NCBI GenBank assembly: GCA_963739375.1
Contig: CAVUAF010000012.1
Coordinates: 1-12,196 of the forward strand
Source: CAVUAF01 sp963739375
GTDB lineage: Bacteria > Acidobacteriota > Terriglobia > Terriglobales > Acidobacteriaceae
Length of the DNA stretch: 12,196 nucleotides
Direction: 5' to 3'
Shown here: positions 1 to 6,852 of the stretch, one piece after another
How positions within the stretch are numbered: position 1 is the stretch's first letter
Layout: each line of letters begins with the position of its first letter
Program-made: the position numbers and the translations under genes
The notes under the pieces: generated by a model
What the model was told of the DNA's origin: nothing
Seen by the model: only the letters and a program-made list of their open reading frames with translations
The model's database searches: none

Positions 1-247
1 GCCGAGCGCCGGATTGATCTCCGACAACAGCACCGCCGCCATGGTCCTGGATTCGCGCGTGAAGAGTTTTTTCTTCTCTGTCGCCTCCCCGAATGCGGCC
101 CCGGTCTTGCCTGTAGCCACAGCGGTGGCGGTTTTGCGCCGCCGCGTCCCCGCCCGCCGCCGCCACCTCTTGCTTGACGCCGCGAATCTCCGCCTTCGCG
201 GCCTCCGCGCCGACCACGCTCACCGGGAGTTTGATGCCTTCCGCCAT
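1..247 (-). CDS. N-terminal part of a possible tail tape measure protein (3' end outside window)
   Basis: The ATG at 247 opens a reading frame beginning MAEGIKLPVSVVGAEAAKAE, followed by an Ala/Lys-rich helical stretch. It remains open to the window edge. Around position 146, in a run of GGC/GCG repeats, the protein-like frame changes by one base. After the change it reads KTATAVATGKTGAAFGEATE and then RTMAAVLLSEINPALG, which looks far more like protein than the Arg-rich continuation of the first frame. A short beta-like start followed by a long Ala-rich helical region is typical of tail tape measure N-termini, but no diagnostic motif is present and only about 80 codons are visible. A weak GAGG lies 10 bases before the ATG. 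Another virion protein, or a tail assembly protein, is possible. The apparent frameshift is probably a one-base error. Confidence 0.45.
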   Translation of the reverse strand, partial: MAEGIKLPVSVVGAEAAKAEIRGVKQEVAAAGGDAAAQNRHRCGYRQDRGRIRGGDREEKTLHARIQDHGGGAVVGDQSGAR

Positions 248-273
248 TGTCCTGATTCCTCACTCGGACCGCC

Positions 274-306
274 CCGGGGTCGCCGACTCAACGCCGGCGA
301 CCCCGG
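274..306. repeat. Perfect 12-bp inverted repeat (hairpin) between two late genes
   Basis: CCGGGGTCGCCG at 274-285 pairs perfectly with CGGCGACCCCGG at 295-306 across a 9-base loop. It sits in the gap between the stop of the 744-321 gene and the ATG at 247. There is no U-tract on either strand, so it is not a standard intrinsic terminator. It could be an RNA processing or mRNA-stabilising hairpin, an attenuator, or a target of a DNA-binding protein. Confidence 0.6.
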
Positions 307-320
307 CCGCGGCCGATTCA

Positions 321-744
321 CTACACGATCACTGCCACCGGGCTGTTCACTGTCGGCACATTGCCGAGCTTCTTGAGCAGGAACGTCACGCCGGTGCATT
401 CACCACTGGCGATGCCGGCCCCGCCGGGCGACGAGGAGCGACCGCAGGTACTTCTTCGTCGGCCGCACGCTGATCGGCGCAACCACGTTGGCGCTGGCCG
501 GCAGGAGTTGCACGATCGCCGCGCCCGTGATGTCCGTGAAATCGCCGTCCGTCGTTGTGTCGCTCTCCTGGAGTTTCACGTCAACCGTCGTCGTGGCGGC
601 CATCGCGCTGTTCACGACCAGCGCGACAACCTCCTCGCAATCGTATACGTCCTGCGCCGTGCCCTTGATGGGCGTCGTCGCGGTCCGCGCGACCGCGGTG
701 ATGTTGCAAATGGCCTGGATGATTTCCACCAGCCGGTTAATCAT
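321..744 (-). CDS. Small phage virion-type protein (capsid-associated or head-tail region), apparent frameshift
   Basis: The gene starts at ATG 744, with AAAGGA seven to eight bases upstream in the purine-rich leader. It lies 75 bases after the capsid gene stop. The protein contains VDVKLQESDTTTDGDFTDIT and later RPTKKYLRSLL. That pattern (variable hydrophobic start, 'KLQES', '(D)GDFTDI', 'KKYLR') recurs in small beta-rich proteins coded next to phage major capsid genes. Their exact role, decoration or connector, is not settled from sequence. The frame closes early at 400, but dropping one base near 427, in GCCCGGCGGGGCC, lets it continue through SGECTGVTFLLKKLGNVPTV to a TAG at 321-323. The restored protein is about 140 residues. 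The second half fits the first well, so an indel is more likely than a genuine early stop. Confidence 0.6.
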
Positions 745-819
745 GGTCTTTTCCTTTCTCTCTTACGCCTGTTCTCCCCGAGCCCGTGTGCCCGGGAATC
801 AGTTCACGTCGGCCGCTGC

Positions 820-2087
820 CTAGCTGTGCGTCGCGAGTTGCACGATCCCGGAGGGCACGCGCACGCGTATGTCCATGGGCACGTCGCATTTGACTCCGCT
901 GACGCCGGCGAGCCACTTTTCCTCGCCGAGATTGTCGCTCCAGGCCAGTTCGACCGCCTGATTATGGCGGTAGGTCCGGCAGGCCCGCTTGAGGCAGGTC
1001 AGGATCAGCATGACCGTGCTGGCCGCGGTAACGCTCGGGGCGCCCATGACCAGCCGGACCGGGTAGCCCATCAGCCGCATCTGCGGCCCCTCGCCGATGA
1101 ACACGCTGGCGATGGGCATTCCGGCGGCGTCCCTAATGCCGTAGTAGCCGAAGAAGACCAGCGGGTGCATGTACCAGGACGGCCCGGCCCGCCGCGCCCA
1201 GTCGGGCAGCATGCCCATGCACTGGGCAAGATACGTGCTGCTCTTCGCGATCACCTCCGCGAACGTGTCGTCACCCGCGTCCCCGGTGACCACCGTGGGC
1301 GCGTCGTCGCTGACCGAGTCGCGCTGCCGGTCAGCTTGAACAGCCCGATATACTTGCCATAGGTGTCGGTGCCGTCGCCCATGAACCACTCGGCGTCGGT
1401 GCCCACCTCCAGGCAATACACGATCTCCTGCCGAATATATTCCGCGAGGGCGATCGCCAAGTTGCTCTTGAGCATCCACTGTTCGATCTCGCCGCACGCG
1501 ACGTAGCGCAGGAGCTGCCAGAGCGTGTTGCCGATCGTGGGCGACGATACCACCGGCGCCGCGCCATAATCGGGGTGTCGCAACGTGAAGCCGCCGGTCC
1601 CGCGGGGACTGCCGCCGGTCAGGCTGTCCACGCCCATCGGTGGGCAGTCGGCCAGAAACACGCCGTACTCGTCGAGTTCCCGCATGATGTCCGCGACGAC
1701 CGCCTCCACCAGCAGGAACCCGCCCTGACTGCCGGTCGTCGGCAACAGGGCCATTTTCGCCTTCTCAGTAATCGCGGACTGATCGCGATACTTCAACGCG
1801 ATCACGCCCTCACCGAACGCCCGCGCGTGCTCGTCCGACCGGAATCCGTGCTTGAGCGTGCCGCGCATCTGCGCTCCGGCCAGCGCGTGGAAGCGCTCCC
1901 TGAAACTCGCCTTGACCTCACCGAAATCCTCACCCAGCCGCGCGATTTCGCTGGCCTGGCCGGCAAGATCGCGCTGGGTCGATTGCTTCAGGTCGGCAAC
2001 CGAACCGCCGAGCTTTTCCAGGAGCCGCCCCACGTCATCAAACCACTGCCCCGCCTGTCCCGGCAGGGCTCTTGCACTTGCAGTCAT
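820..2087 (-). CDS. HK97-fold major capsid protein, apparent frameshift near 1320
   Basis: This is the structural subunit of the phage head. About 60 N-terminal residues are charged and helical (WFDDVGRLLEKLGGSVADLK), like the scaffolding delta-domain of HK97-type capsid precursors. Then come the N-arm type motif TTGSQGGFLLVEAVVADIM and the central EWFMGDGTDTYGKYIGLF, which matches the family's 'GdG.....Gil' element. The C-terminal half carries WARRAGPSWYMHPL and RLMGYPVRLV, again in family order. The two halves are in different frames: the first runs through FKLTGS and the second resumes at DSVSDDAPTVVTGDAGDD, so one base is missing near 1316-1325. The restored length of about 422 residues fits the family. 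The start is uncertain. I chose ATG 2087 because the preceding 16 codons from ATG 2135 look non-native and span an inverted repeat, but neither start has a well-placed ribosome site. The neighbouring protease gene supports the call. Confidence 0.85.
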
Positions 2088-2176
2088 CCTTGACCGTCCA
2101 ATCTCCCGGCCAGTCCCGGCCGGGCAAAAAGCCATTACTGCTCTGCGCGAACCTCCGACCGCGCATCCGCCCGGCG

Positions 2177-2557
2177 CTATCCGGCGACGGGTTCGCTCCC
2201 TTCGTCGCCAGCATCCAGGGCGGCGTCCGCGGCCCCTGCCTGCCGCCTACGGTGGCGGCGCCCGCCACGGCGACCACGTCGGCCCCGTGCAGCGCCCGCG
2301 TCCGTCTCGGCGTCATCGTCTGGCGCCGCGCCATCCTCCGCGGCGGTGTCCAGCTCTGCGGCGCACTCTGAATGGCAGCAGCCGCCGGCCGATTGGCCAG
2401 GGCCGCGCTCTTCCGGGCGCACGTCATGGAGTGAACCTCCGCCGGCATTGAGGACCGCGCCGAGCAAGCTGTCCACGACCGCGCGCGTAAAGTCGCCGCG
2501 CAACTCGTGAGCCAGCCGCTCGCGCCAGGGTTGAACTAAAGCCGTGAATTCGTTCAT
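2177..2557 (-). CDS. Small head-region protein of unknown function between protease and capsid
   Basis: The ATG at 2557 overlaps the restored stop of the protease gene by four bases (ATGA), so the two are likely translationally coupled. The N-terminus, MNEFTALVQPWRERLAHELR followed by FTRAVVDSLLGAVLNAGGG, looks like normal amphipathic helix. An acidic stretch PDDDAETDAGA comes next, then an unusual Arg-rich run, then the acidic end DAALDAGDEGSEPVAG. In the neighbouring frame the Arg-rich stretch reads HGADVVAVAGAATVGG. Two compensating indels around 2220-2290 would therefore give a smoother Ala/Asp-rich protein. Position and composition would suit a scaffold or head accessory factor, but I recognise no family. 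Confidence 0.5.
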   Translation of the reverse strand: MNEFTALVQPWRERLAHELRGDFTRAVVDSLLGAVLNAGGGSLHDVRPEERGPGQSAGGCCHSECAAELDTAAEDGAAPDDDAETDAGAARGRRGRRGGRRHRRRQAGAADAALDAGDEGSEPVAG

Positions 2558-3534
2558 CGTCCCGGACCCCGCTTCACACGCGACATCAGCCGCGCGAGTT
2601 CGCTCTCGCCGCTGGCCGATACGCCGGCCAGCTCGTCAGCGATCTTCGTCCGCGGCTCCGGTCGCCACGGCGTCTTCCGCGAGGGCGGCCATGTCCTCAC
2701 GGAAGTCGGCCGCCCCGTCGCGCAAGGCCGGGTCGGTTTCCAGCGCTTCCATGGCCGCCACTTTGAACGCCTCGATGAATTCCTGGAATATCTCGCCGAG
2801 TCCCTGGAGCACAGCCGCCGTGACAGGCCCGCCCGCCGCATTCATCCTGCCGACCTGCGCTCGGAGATCCGCGACCTCGCGCCGTAACTCGGCGATCGAA
2901 CCGGCCCCATCCATCCGCCCCGGAAACTGCGGGAGACCGTAGCGCGTGCAATCCCACTGCGCCACCGCCCGCGATTCCGCAGTCACTTCGTCAATGAGGC
3001 CCAGCGCTTTCGCCTCCGCGGCGGTGAGCCAGGTTTCGTCGCGCATCCAGCCGAGCACTTCATCCAGGCTGCGGTGTGTCCGCTGCATGTACAGCCGCGC
3101 GATTTGCTCGCTGAGCGTGTCGAGTATGTCGGCTTCCTGCCGCATGTCCCCTGCGTTTCCGCGGACGGTGTTGGACGCCGCATGGACCATGAGCATCGCG
3201 CTCGGGGCGGCGCTGATCCGGTCGCCCGCCATCGCGATGATCGTCGCCGCACTCGCGCAGACCCCGTCGATTTGTACGAGTTTCCGCGCAGGGTTTCGCC
3301 GCAACGCGGAGTGAATCGCGACCGCGTCGGCCACGACGCCGCCCGGGCTGTTGATGAAGACGTTGATCGTGCCCCCGCCGAAATCGCTGAATCCGCTGGC
3401 AAACTTCGCTCGCACGGACCAGCGGCTCGCCTTCGTCGCCCTCTTCGGCGATCACCCCGTAGATCAGCAGGTTCAATTCGTCCGCCTTCGACCTGCGCCA
3501 TAAAGCCCTTGCGTTGTAAATCGAATCGGTTCAT
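2554..3534 (-). CDS. ClpP-like (S14-type) prohead maturation protease with long C-terminal tail, three apparent frameshifts
   Basis: The protease would process the capsid shell during head assembly. From ATG 3534, with GAGGA ten bases upstream, the start MNRFDLQRKGFMAQVEG continues, after a one-base change near 3485, as ADELNLLIYGVIAEEGDEGE. After another change near 3415 it continues as FASGFSDFGGGTINVFINSP. The ClpP elements are all present: INSPGG oxyanion strand, nucleophile Ser in GVCASAAT (about residue 94), His in LMVHAAS (about 117) and the third member Asp in MRDETWLTAAEAKALGLIDE (about 165). The catalytic triad is therefore intact. After residue 190 there is a long tail with a coiled-coil-like SIAELRREVADLRAQVGRMN and an acidic helical region. 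Such tails in other phages act as scaffold fused to the protease, which is inferred here. A third change near 2657 extends the end through TKIADELAGVSASGESELAR to a TGA overlapping the next ATG, otherwise the frame stops at 2636. Confidence 0.85.
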
Positions 3535-3629
3535 GCGTGTATGTTCCTCAGTTGGGCCGCCGGGCCGGGAATGGAGCCAATCCCCGGCCCTGCGCGGCCG
3601 TCAGCACCATGGTCTGCGCGCCAGTTCAT
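3531..3629 (-). CDS. Possible 32-codon mini-gene coupled to both neighbours
   Basis: The ATG at 3629 overlaps the stop of the upstream gene in ATGA, and its TGA at 3533-3531 overlaps the ATG of the protease gene, also in ATGA. The product would start MNWRADHGADGRAGPGIGSI and end AAQLRNIHA. It is Gly/Pro-rich without a recognised motif. The double four-base overlap is the typical layout for reinitiating ribosomes, so this may be a genuine small protein or a translation relay. It could instead be the remnant of a longer gene broken by an indel or deletion, since a portal or connector gene normally precedes the protease. It could also be chance. Confidence 0.3.
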   Translation of the reverse strand: MNWRADHGADGRAGPGIGSIPGPAAQLRNIHA

Positions 3630-4597
3630 CGCGCGTTCTTGTGCTCCAGTATTCCCAACGACGCCGGCAACTGCTTCCGCAAGTGCTTCGCGACATCCGG
3701 CGGGGCGGCGCGGAGCATGTCGCCGATCGCCTGAATGTCGATGTTGCGCAGCGAGATTTGCGCGGCCCTCACCGGCGGCGGCGGCGGCGCCAGGAACTTG
3801 CGGACGGCCTTCGGAATCTTGGGCTTCGGTAGATCGCCCAATTCCCATCGCGACTGGTCGGTGATCGGTTGCCCATCCAAGCCGATCCAGGGCCAGTCCG
3901 TCCGGCTGAATGGACGCTTGAACGGTCCGGGCGTCGCTTCCCAGGCCAACAGCCGCGCTTGCTCGGCACACGCCAGGATGCCGCCGCGGTTCGGTTGCGT
4001 CGCCAGGAATTTCAAAGCAACGGTCGCAGTCCTGCCAAACGGACCCCGCCAATATGGAACGGCTTTTCTCAGCGCGCCGATCGCGTCCAATCCCGCTTCG
4101 TCCAACTCGACGATGCATCCGTGGTCCACGTGAACCAGCCAACAGAACATGTCCTCGCGCAACTGGTCGAGCGCGTCGGTGAGTTCCTGGAGCGCATCGC
4201 GCGCCGTTTGCCGCTCGACGCGGCTGTCCCACAGGTACGCTTCGTCGCAGACGGGCAGCTCTTCGAGGAAGGCCCGCAACTGCTCCATCTTCGCGTCCAT
4301 CCGCCGCAGTTGCACTTGAAACGCCAGCCGCGTCTCTTCCGCGCCCGGCATATCCACCCCCACCGCCGCCCACGAATCGCGGTCCAGCGGCAAGTCCTTC
4401 ACCAACTCGGTCAGCGTCCGAATGGGCTGCTGCTCTTTGTCCTCTACCGGCACCGGGGCCGCGGGCGCCGTGGGCTCGACACACGCCGCGCGGTTCCGGT
4501 GGGGTGACAACCGCCGCCGGTTCCGGCTGCTGAATGACATCCTTGACCGCCGTTCTGCGCGACTTCTTGACTCCTGATTTCCTGACAGCTTTGCCAT
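3626..4597 (-). CDS. Uncharacterised ~320-residue phage protein in the slot usually held by packaging genes
   Basis: GGAG lies five bases before ATG 4597. The N-terminus reads best with one base added in the A-run at 4590-4592, giving KAVRKSGVKKSRRTAVKDVI, a basic head, then PEPAAVVTPPEP. A second change near 4488 leads into VEPTAPAAPVPVEDKEQQP, a Pro/Ala linker. From there to the TGA at 3626 the frame is continuous. It holds a helical, coiled-coil-prone stretch (FQVQLRRMDAKMEQLRAFLE, about residues 105-125) and ALQELTDALDQLREDMFCWL. It also holds a Trp-rich part WPWIGLDGQPITDQSRWELG, a PPPPP linker and a helical end MLRAAPPDVAKHLRKQL. I see no Walker motif, nuclease triad or portal-like features. 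No family is recognised. The basic head and flexible linkers would suit a DNA-binding or virion-internal protein, but that is speculation. Confidence 0.6.
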   Translation of the reverse strand: MAKLSGNQESRSRAERRSRMSFSSRNRRRLSPHRNRAACVEPTAPAAPVPVEDKEQQPIRTLTELVKDLPLDRDSWAAVGVDMPGAEETRLAFQVQLRRMDAKMEQLRAFLEELPVCDEAYLWDSRVERQTARDALQELTDALDQLREDMFCWLVHVDHGCIVELDEAGLDAIGALRKAVPYWRGPFGRTATVALKFLATQPNRGGILACAEQARLLAWEATPGPFKRPFSRTDWPWIGLDGQPITDQSRWELGDLPKPKIPKAVRKFLAPPPPPVRAAQISLRNIDIQAIGDMLRAAPPDVAKHLRKQLPASLGILEHKNAR

Positions 4598-4757
4598 TGA
4601 ATCTCCGCCCTTCTTGCGGGAGAATCGAGCCAGCGGCAGACGACACGGAATCGTCGGCGGCTTGGCGGCGCGGTGCTCCCAACACTGTGCCGCCGCTCTT
4701 GTCTTGCTTCCGTGAGACTCGCATCGCTGCACTCGCACGCCGCCGTCGCGGCCGGCG

Positions 4758-5168
4758 TCAATCGTCTGTCGTCTCTGCGCCCGGTCCGAGCTGGACGCCC
4801 GCCAAGTTCACGATCAGCAGATCGTCTTTCGTGACGAGCTTGTACCGGCCTTTCACGGCCGGGCATTCCAGACAGAGCGCCTTAATCGCGCGTTTGCCGT
4901 TGATCGCGCGCCGCTTCGTGTCGGCCCCGCCCTTCTTCTTGACGGCCGTTACTTGCATCGCCCGGCCCGCTTCGCCGACGTGCGGCGGACGCACCGCGAG
5001 CCTGAGCGTACCGGTGTCCGCCAAGAGAATGGCGAAGGCGTCGATTTTCACGAGCTCCAGGTCTTCCGCCAGGAACATCAGCCGGCCGTCGCTGGCGATC
5101 GCCACTTCGCCCGATTTGAGCGGCTCGCCGGCCTGCCAGTGCCCGCGCGCTATCACTTCAAAGCTCAT
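4758..5168 (-). CDS. Uncharacterised 136-residue protein
   Basis: ATG 5168 has GGAGG four bases upstream. It overlaps the stop of the preceding short frame in ATGA, which makes it a better start than the in-frame ATG at 5264. The protein is compact and probably mainly beta: MSFEVIARGHWQAGEPLKSG, then RLMFLAEDLELVKIDAFAIL, DTGTLRLAVRPPHV, a basic loop VKKKGGADTKRRAINGKRAI, and finally LCLECPAVKGRYKLVTKD and LLIVNLAGVQLG. There is no signal peptide or membrane segment and no frameshift. The single CLEC pair is not enough for a zinc site. I do not recognise the family. The position after the MuB-like gene suggests a phage early or middle accessory protein. Confidence 0.65.
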   Translation of the reverse strand: MSFEVIARGHWQAGEPLKSGEVAIASDGRLMFLAEDLELVKIDAFAILLADTGTLRLAVRPPHVGEAGRAMQVTAVKKKGGADTKRRAINGKRAIKALCLECPAVKGRYKLVTKDDLLIVNLAGVQLGPGAETTDD

Positions 5169-5392
5169 ACGGCCTCCGTGCCGAGTCTCGGCGGAATCCC
5201 GGGTTTGCGGCGATCGGCGCGCAGAGCCGATCGCCGCGGCCAGCTCGACAGACCATTGCAGCATGCCCGCAGGGCCGGTTTATGCGCCGAGCCAGCCCCC
5301 GGATTTCGCGCGACCGGTAGGCCGCGCACAACGACACTGCGGACAAGGGCGGCTCGCCGCAGTGAGTTCGTTCGTGTGCTCGTAACTTCCAT
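5165..5392 (-). CDS. Weakly supported short gene upstream of the 136-residue protein
   Basis: ATG 5392 is preceded by GAGG at six bases, a good ribosome site. The frame ends in a TGA that overlaps the next ATG by four bases. The product, about 75 residues starting MEVTSTRTNSLRRAALVRSV, is Arg-rich and matches nothing I know. The other two frames here carry more protein-like pieces: CPQCRC in one, AAYRSREIRGLARRINRP in another, and LQWSVELAAAIGSARRSP in the frame of the following gene. The true gene may therefore be a mosaic broken by indels, perhaps a small HTH or zinc-ribbon protein. The signals at both ends make me think something is translated here, but the sequence of the product is unsure. 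Confidence 0.3.
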   Translation of the reverse strand: MEVTSTRTNSLRRAALVRSVVVRGLPVARNPGAGSAHKPALRACCNGLSSWPRRSALRADRRKPGIPPRLGTEAV

Positions 5393-5418
5393 GCTCCGCC
5401 TCAAATCAGGTCTGGCGC

Positions 5419-5694
5419 TCAACTCCGCCCGGCGCCGGTCCCTTCATCGCTGCGCTGCTCACCGTCTGCCTCAGCCCGAAACGGCCGCTGGTTTCCGCGC
5501 TTGCCGATTCGCCTACGACGGTCCGCCGCGTACAAGCGGAAGTTTCTCGGCAGCGTGAACCGGACCAAATTCCAGCGTCGGTAGACGGCGGCGGCAGAGT
5601 CGCCGCAATCGAGCGCGGCATGCACCCGCTCGCGCACGCCCGGCATGAGCTTGTCGATCCACGTCCGTCGCCGTGTTTTCTTCGCTTGCGCCAT
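5419..5694 (-). CDS. Small basic HTH-like protein next to MuB, weakly like Mu gp27 (DUF3486) N-terminus
   Basis: ATG 5694 lies three bases after the MuB-like stop, so translation is probably coupled. The first 55 residues, RRTWIDKLMPGVRERVHAAL followed by AVYRRWNLVRFTLPRNFRLY, follow the layout 'IDxLpxxvRxxvxxaL..G.s...vyrrwnl' seen at the start of DUF3486 proteins. That family includes Mu gp27, thought to be the small terminase-like subunit. The protein is only 91 residues, about half the length of Mu gp27, and its end is Arg/Glu-rich and low in hydrophobics. A neighbouring frame offers ESASAETSGRFGLRQTVSSA for the last third, so a one-base indel near 5500 could hide a different C-terminus ending at 5406. 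It could equally be a short DNA-binding regulator. The family assignment is from memory of the motif only. Confidence 0.5.
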   Translation of the reverse strand: MAQAKKTRRRTWIDKLMPGVRERVHAALDCGDSAAAVYRRWNLVRFTLPRNFRLYAADRRRRIGKRGNQRPFRAEADGEQRSDEGTGAGRS

Positions 5695-5697
5695 GAG

Positions 5698-6852
5698 CTA
5701 CCCAGCGGCCACGGCCGCGGCTTCGTCCGGTCCGAATTCAACGCTGGCCGGCAACTCGGCATCCACTTCCACCAGCGCCGCCGCTTCCTGCAAATGCGCC
5801 ATCGTGATCGTGTCACTGCCCGCCAGCCGCGCGGCGCTCTCCGCCCAGTCATAGAGCCGCGTGACTCGGCGTAGTGTTCCGCGTTGCGTGTTCGCAATCT
5901 CGCAGAGCATGCGAGTCACGTCGGGGTGCAGCTTGAGCTTGCCCGCGGCGAACAGCCGGCGGATATCGGCCACGGTAAAGCACTTCTTGTCCGAGCGCTT
6001 CCCGCCGCCGCGCAGTGAACTGACGAGTTCGGCGCGAGGCTCGATGCGCATCCCGACGCGGCTGCTGAGTTGGCCAAACTCGGGGTCGTTATCCGTCGCC
6101 ACGTAATTCCTGATGTTGCGCGTCCCGACGAGCAGGATGGAGCACTGCGCCCGGTCGTGCAGCTCCATCAGCGCCTGCCAGACGCCTTTGCTGTGCAACA
6201 ACTCGTGCGCCTGGTCGATGATGAGCACGTTGCGGCTCTTCACCCGCGGCGGCATGCGAAGCCGCTCAACGACTTCCTCCATGTCGATGTCGGACTTCTC
6301 GCGCTTGCGCCGGCTGGTGAGCGCGGCGTAGATGACGCGGAGCAGCTTTTTCACCGTCCGCGTGTCAACGCCCGCCGTGATGGCGACGGCCGTTGGAATC
6401 TCCGCGACGATTGCCTTAATCGTCGTGCTCTTGCCGATCCCCGCCGGTCCGTCACAAACCGCCATGTCCGGTCGCCGCGTGAGGTTCGTCGCGACGCCGA
6501 ACAGGCGCTGAGCGGTCCTGATCGTCGGCACGAAATCGTCCGGTCGCTGACTCTCTTCGGCCCGCGCCTTGCGCTCGAGCATATTGTTCAGGTCGCGCCA
6601 GAGCCGATCCTGCGTGCTGTCCGGCAGGCCGGCCGCGTTCGTGAACAGGTTATTCACGTAGGTGTTGCTGGTCCCGATCGCTTCCGCCAGGTCCTTCTGG
6701 GTGAAGCCCTTCCGCAGCATGTACGCTTCCACCGCCGCGCGGATTTCGCGCCGCAACGCGATAGGCAACGGACCCGACATCGGTACCATCCGTGATACCC
6801 TCCGAACCCGGCCATCCTGCCCAAGTAGCTTGTCAATCTCTTTATCCGGCAT
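5698..6852 (-). CDS. MuB-like AAA+ ATPase, transposition target-selection protein
   Basis: In Mu, MuB binds target DNA in an ATP-dependent way, delivers it to the MuA transpososome and stimulates strand transfer. This 384-residue protein has MuB's architecture. An N-terminal helix-turn-helix lies at about residues 30-77 (MLRKGFTQKDLAEAIGTSNT, YVNNLFTNAAGLP). Walker A GPAGIGKST is at 135-143, Walker B NVLIIDQAHE at 208-217 and the sensor strand ILLVGTRN at 239-246. A helical C-terminal domain follows (FTVADIRRLFAAGKLKLHPD; ANTQRGTLRRVTRLYDWAES). ATG 6852 overlaps the transposase stop by 11 bases (ATGCCGGATAA), indicating coupling, and the frame also runs farther upstream only because it passes through the transposase gene. 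The frame is intact and the ATPase motifs look functional. Mu B is about 310 residues, so this one is somewhat longer at both ends. A DDE-associated IstB-type ATPase is less likely because of the N-terminal HTH and the neighbour. Confidence 0.92.
   Translation of the reverse strand: MPDKEIDKLLGQDGRVRRVSRMVPMSGPLPIALRREIRAAVEAYMLRKGFTQKDLAEAIGTSNTYVNNLFTNAAGLPDSTQDRLWRDLNNMLERKARAEESQRPDDFVPTIRTAQRLFGVATNLTRRPDMAVCDGPAGIGKSTTIKAIVAEIPTAVAITAGVDTRTVKKLLRVIYAALTSRRKREKSDIDMEEVVERLRMPPRVKSRNVLIIDQAHELLHSKGVWQALMELHDRAQCSILLVGTRNIRNYVATDNDPEFGQLSSRVGMRIEPRAELVSSLRGGGKRSDKKCFTVADIRRLFAAGKLKLHPDVTRMLCEIANTQRGTLRRVTRLYDWAESAARLAGSDTITMAHLQEAAALVEVDAELPASVEFGPDEAAAVAAG

Noticed and set aside
361..1362. 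333-codon open frame on the plus strand
   Set aside because: It lies antisense to the capsid and small virion genes, is Arg/His-rich and has no motif. Long antisense frames are expected in GC-rich coding DNA.
2088..2135. Upstream start of the capsid gene at ATG 2135
   Set aside because: The 16 extra codons include a CCCGGCC/GGCCGGG inverted repeat and have no closer ribosome site (GGAGG is 16 bases away). Not excluded, but less likely than 2087.
3869..4507. 212-codon plus-strand frame
   Set aside because: Antisense to the 3626-4597 gene, with low-complexity HRRPR-type content. It is a shadow.
3531..4724. 397-codon minus-strand frame spanning the 3626-4597 gene
   Set aside because: Only its first part (after 4597) and its last 33 codons look like protein. 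The middle is Gly/Arg-rich while the other frame carries a coherent protein, so it is used only as evidence of frameshifts.
6070..6795. 241-codon plus-strand frame
   Set aside because: It mirrors the MuB-like ATPase, whose Walker motifs are intact on the minus strand. The composition is Arg/His/Val-rich without a ribosome site.
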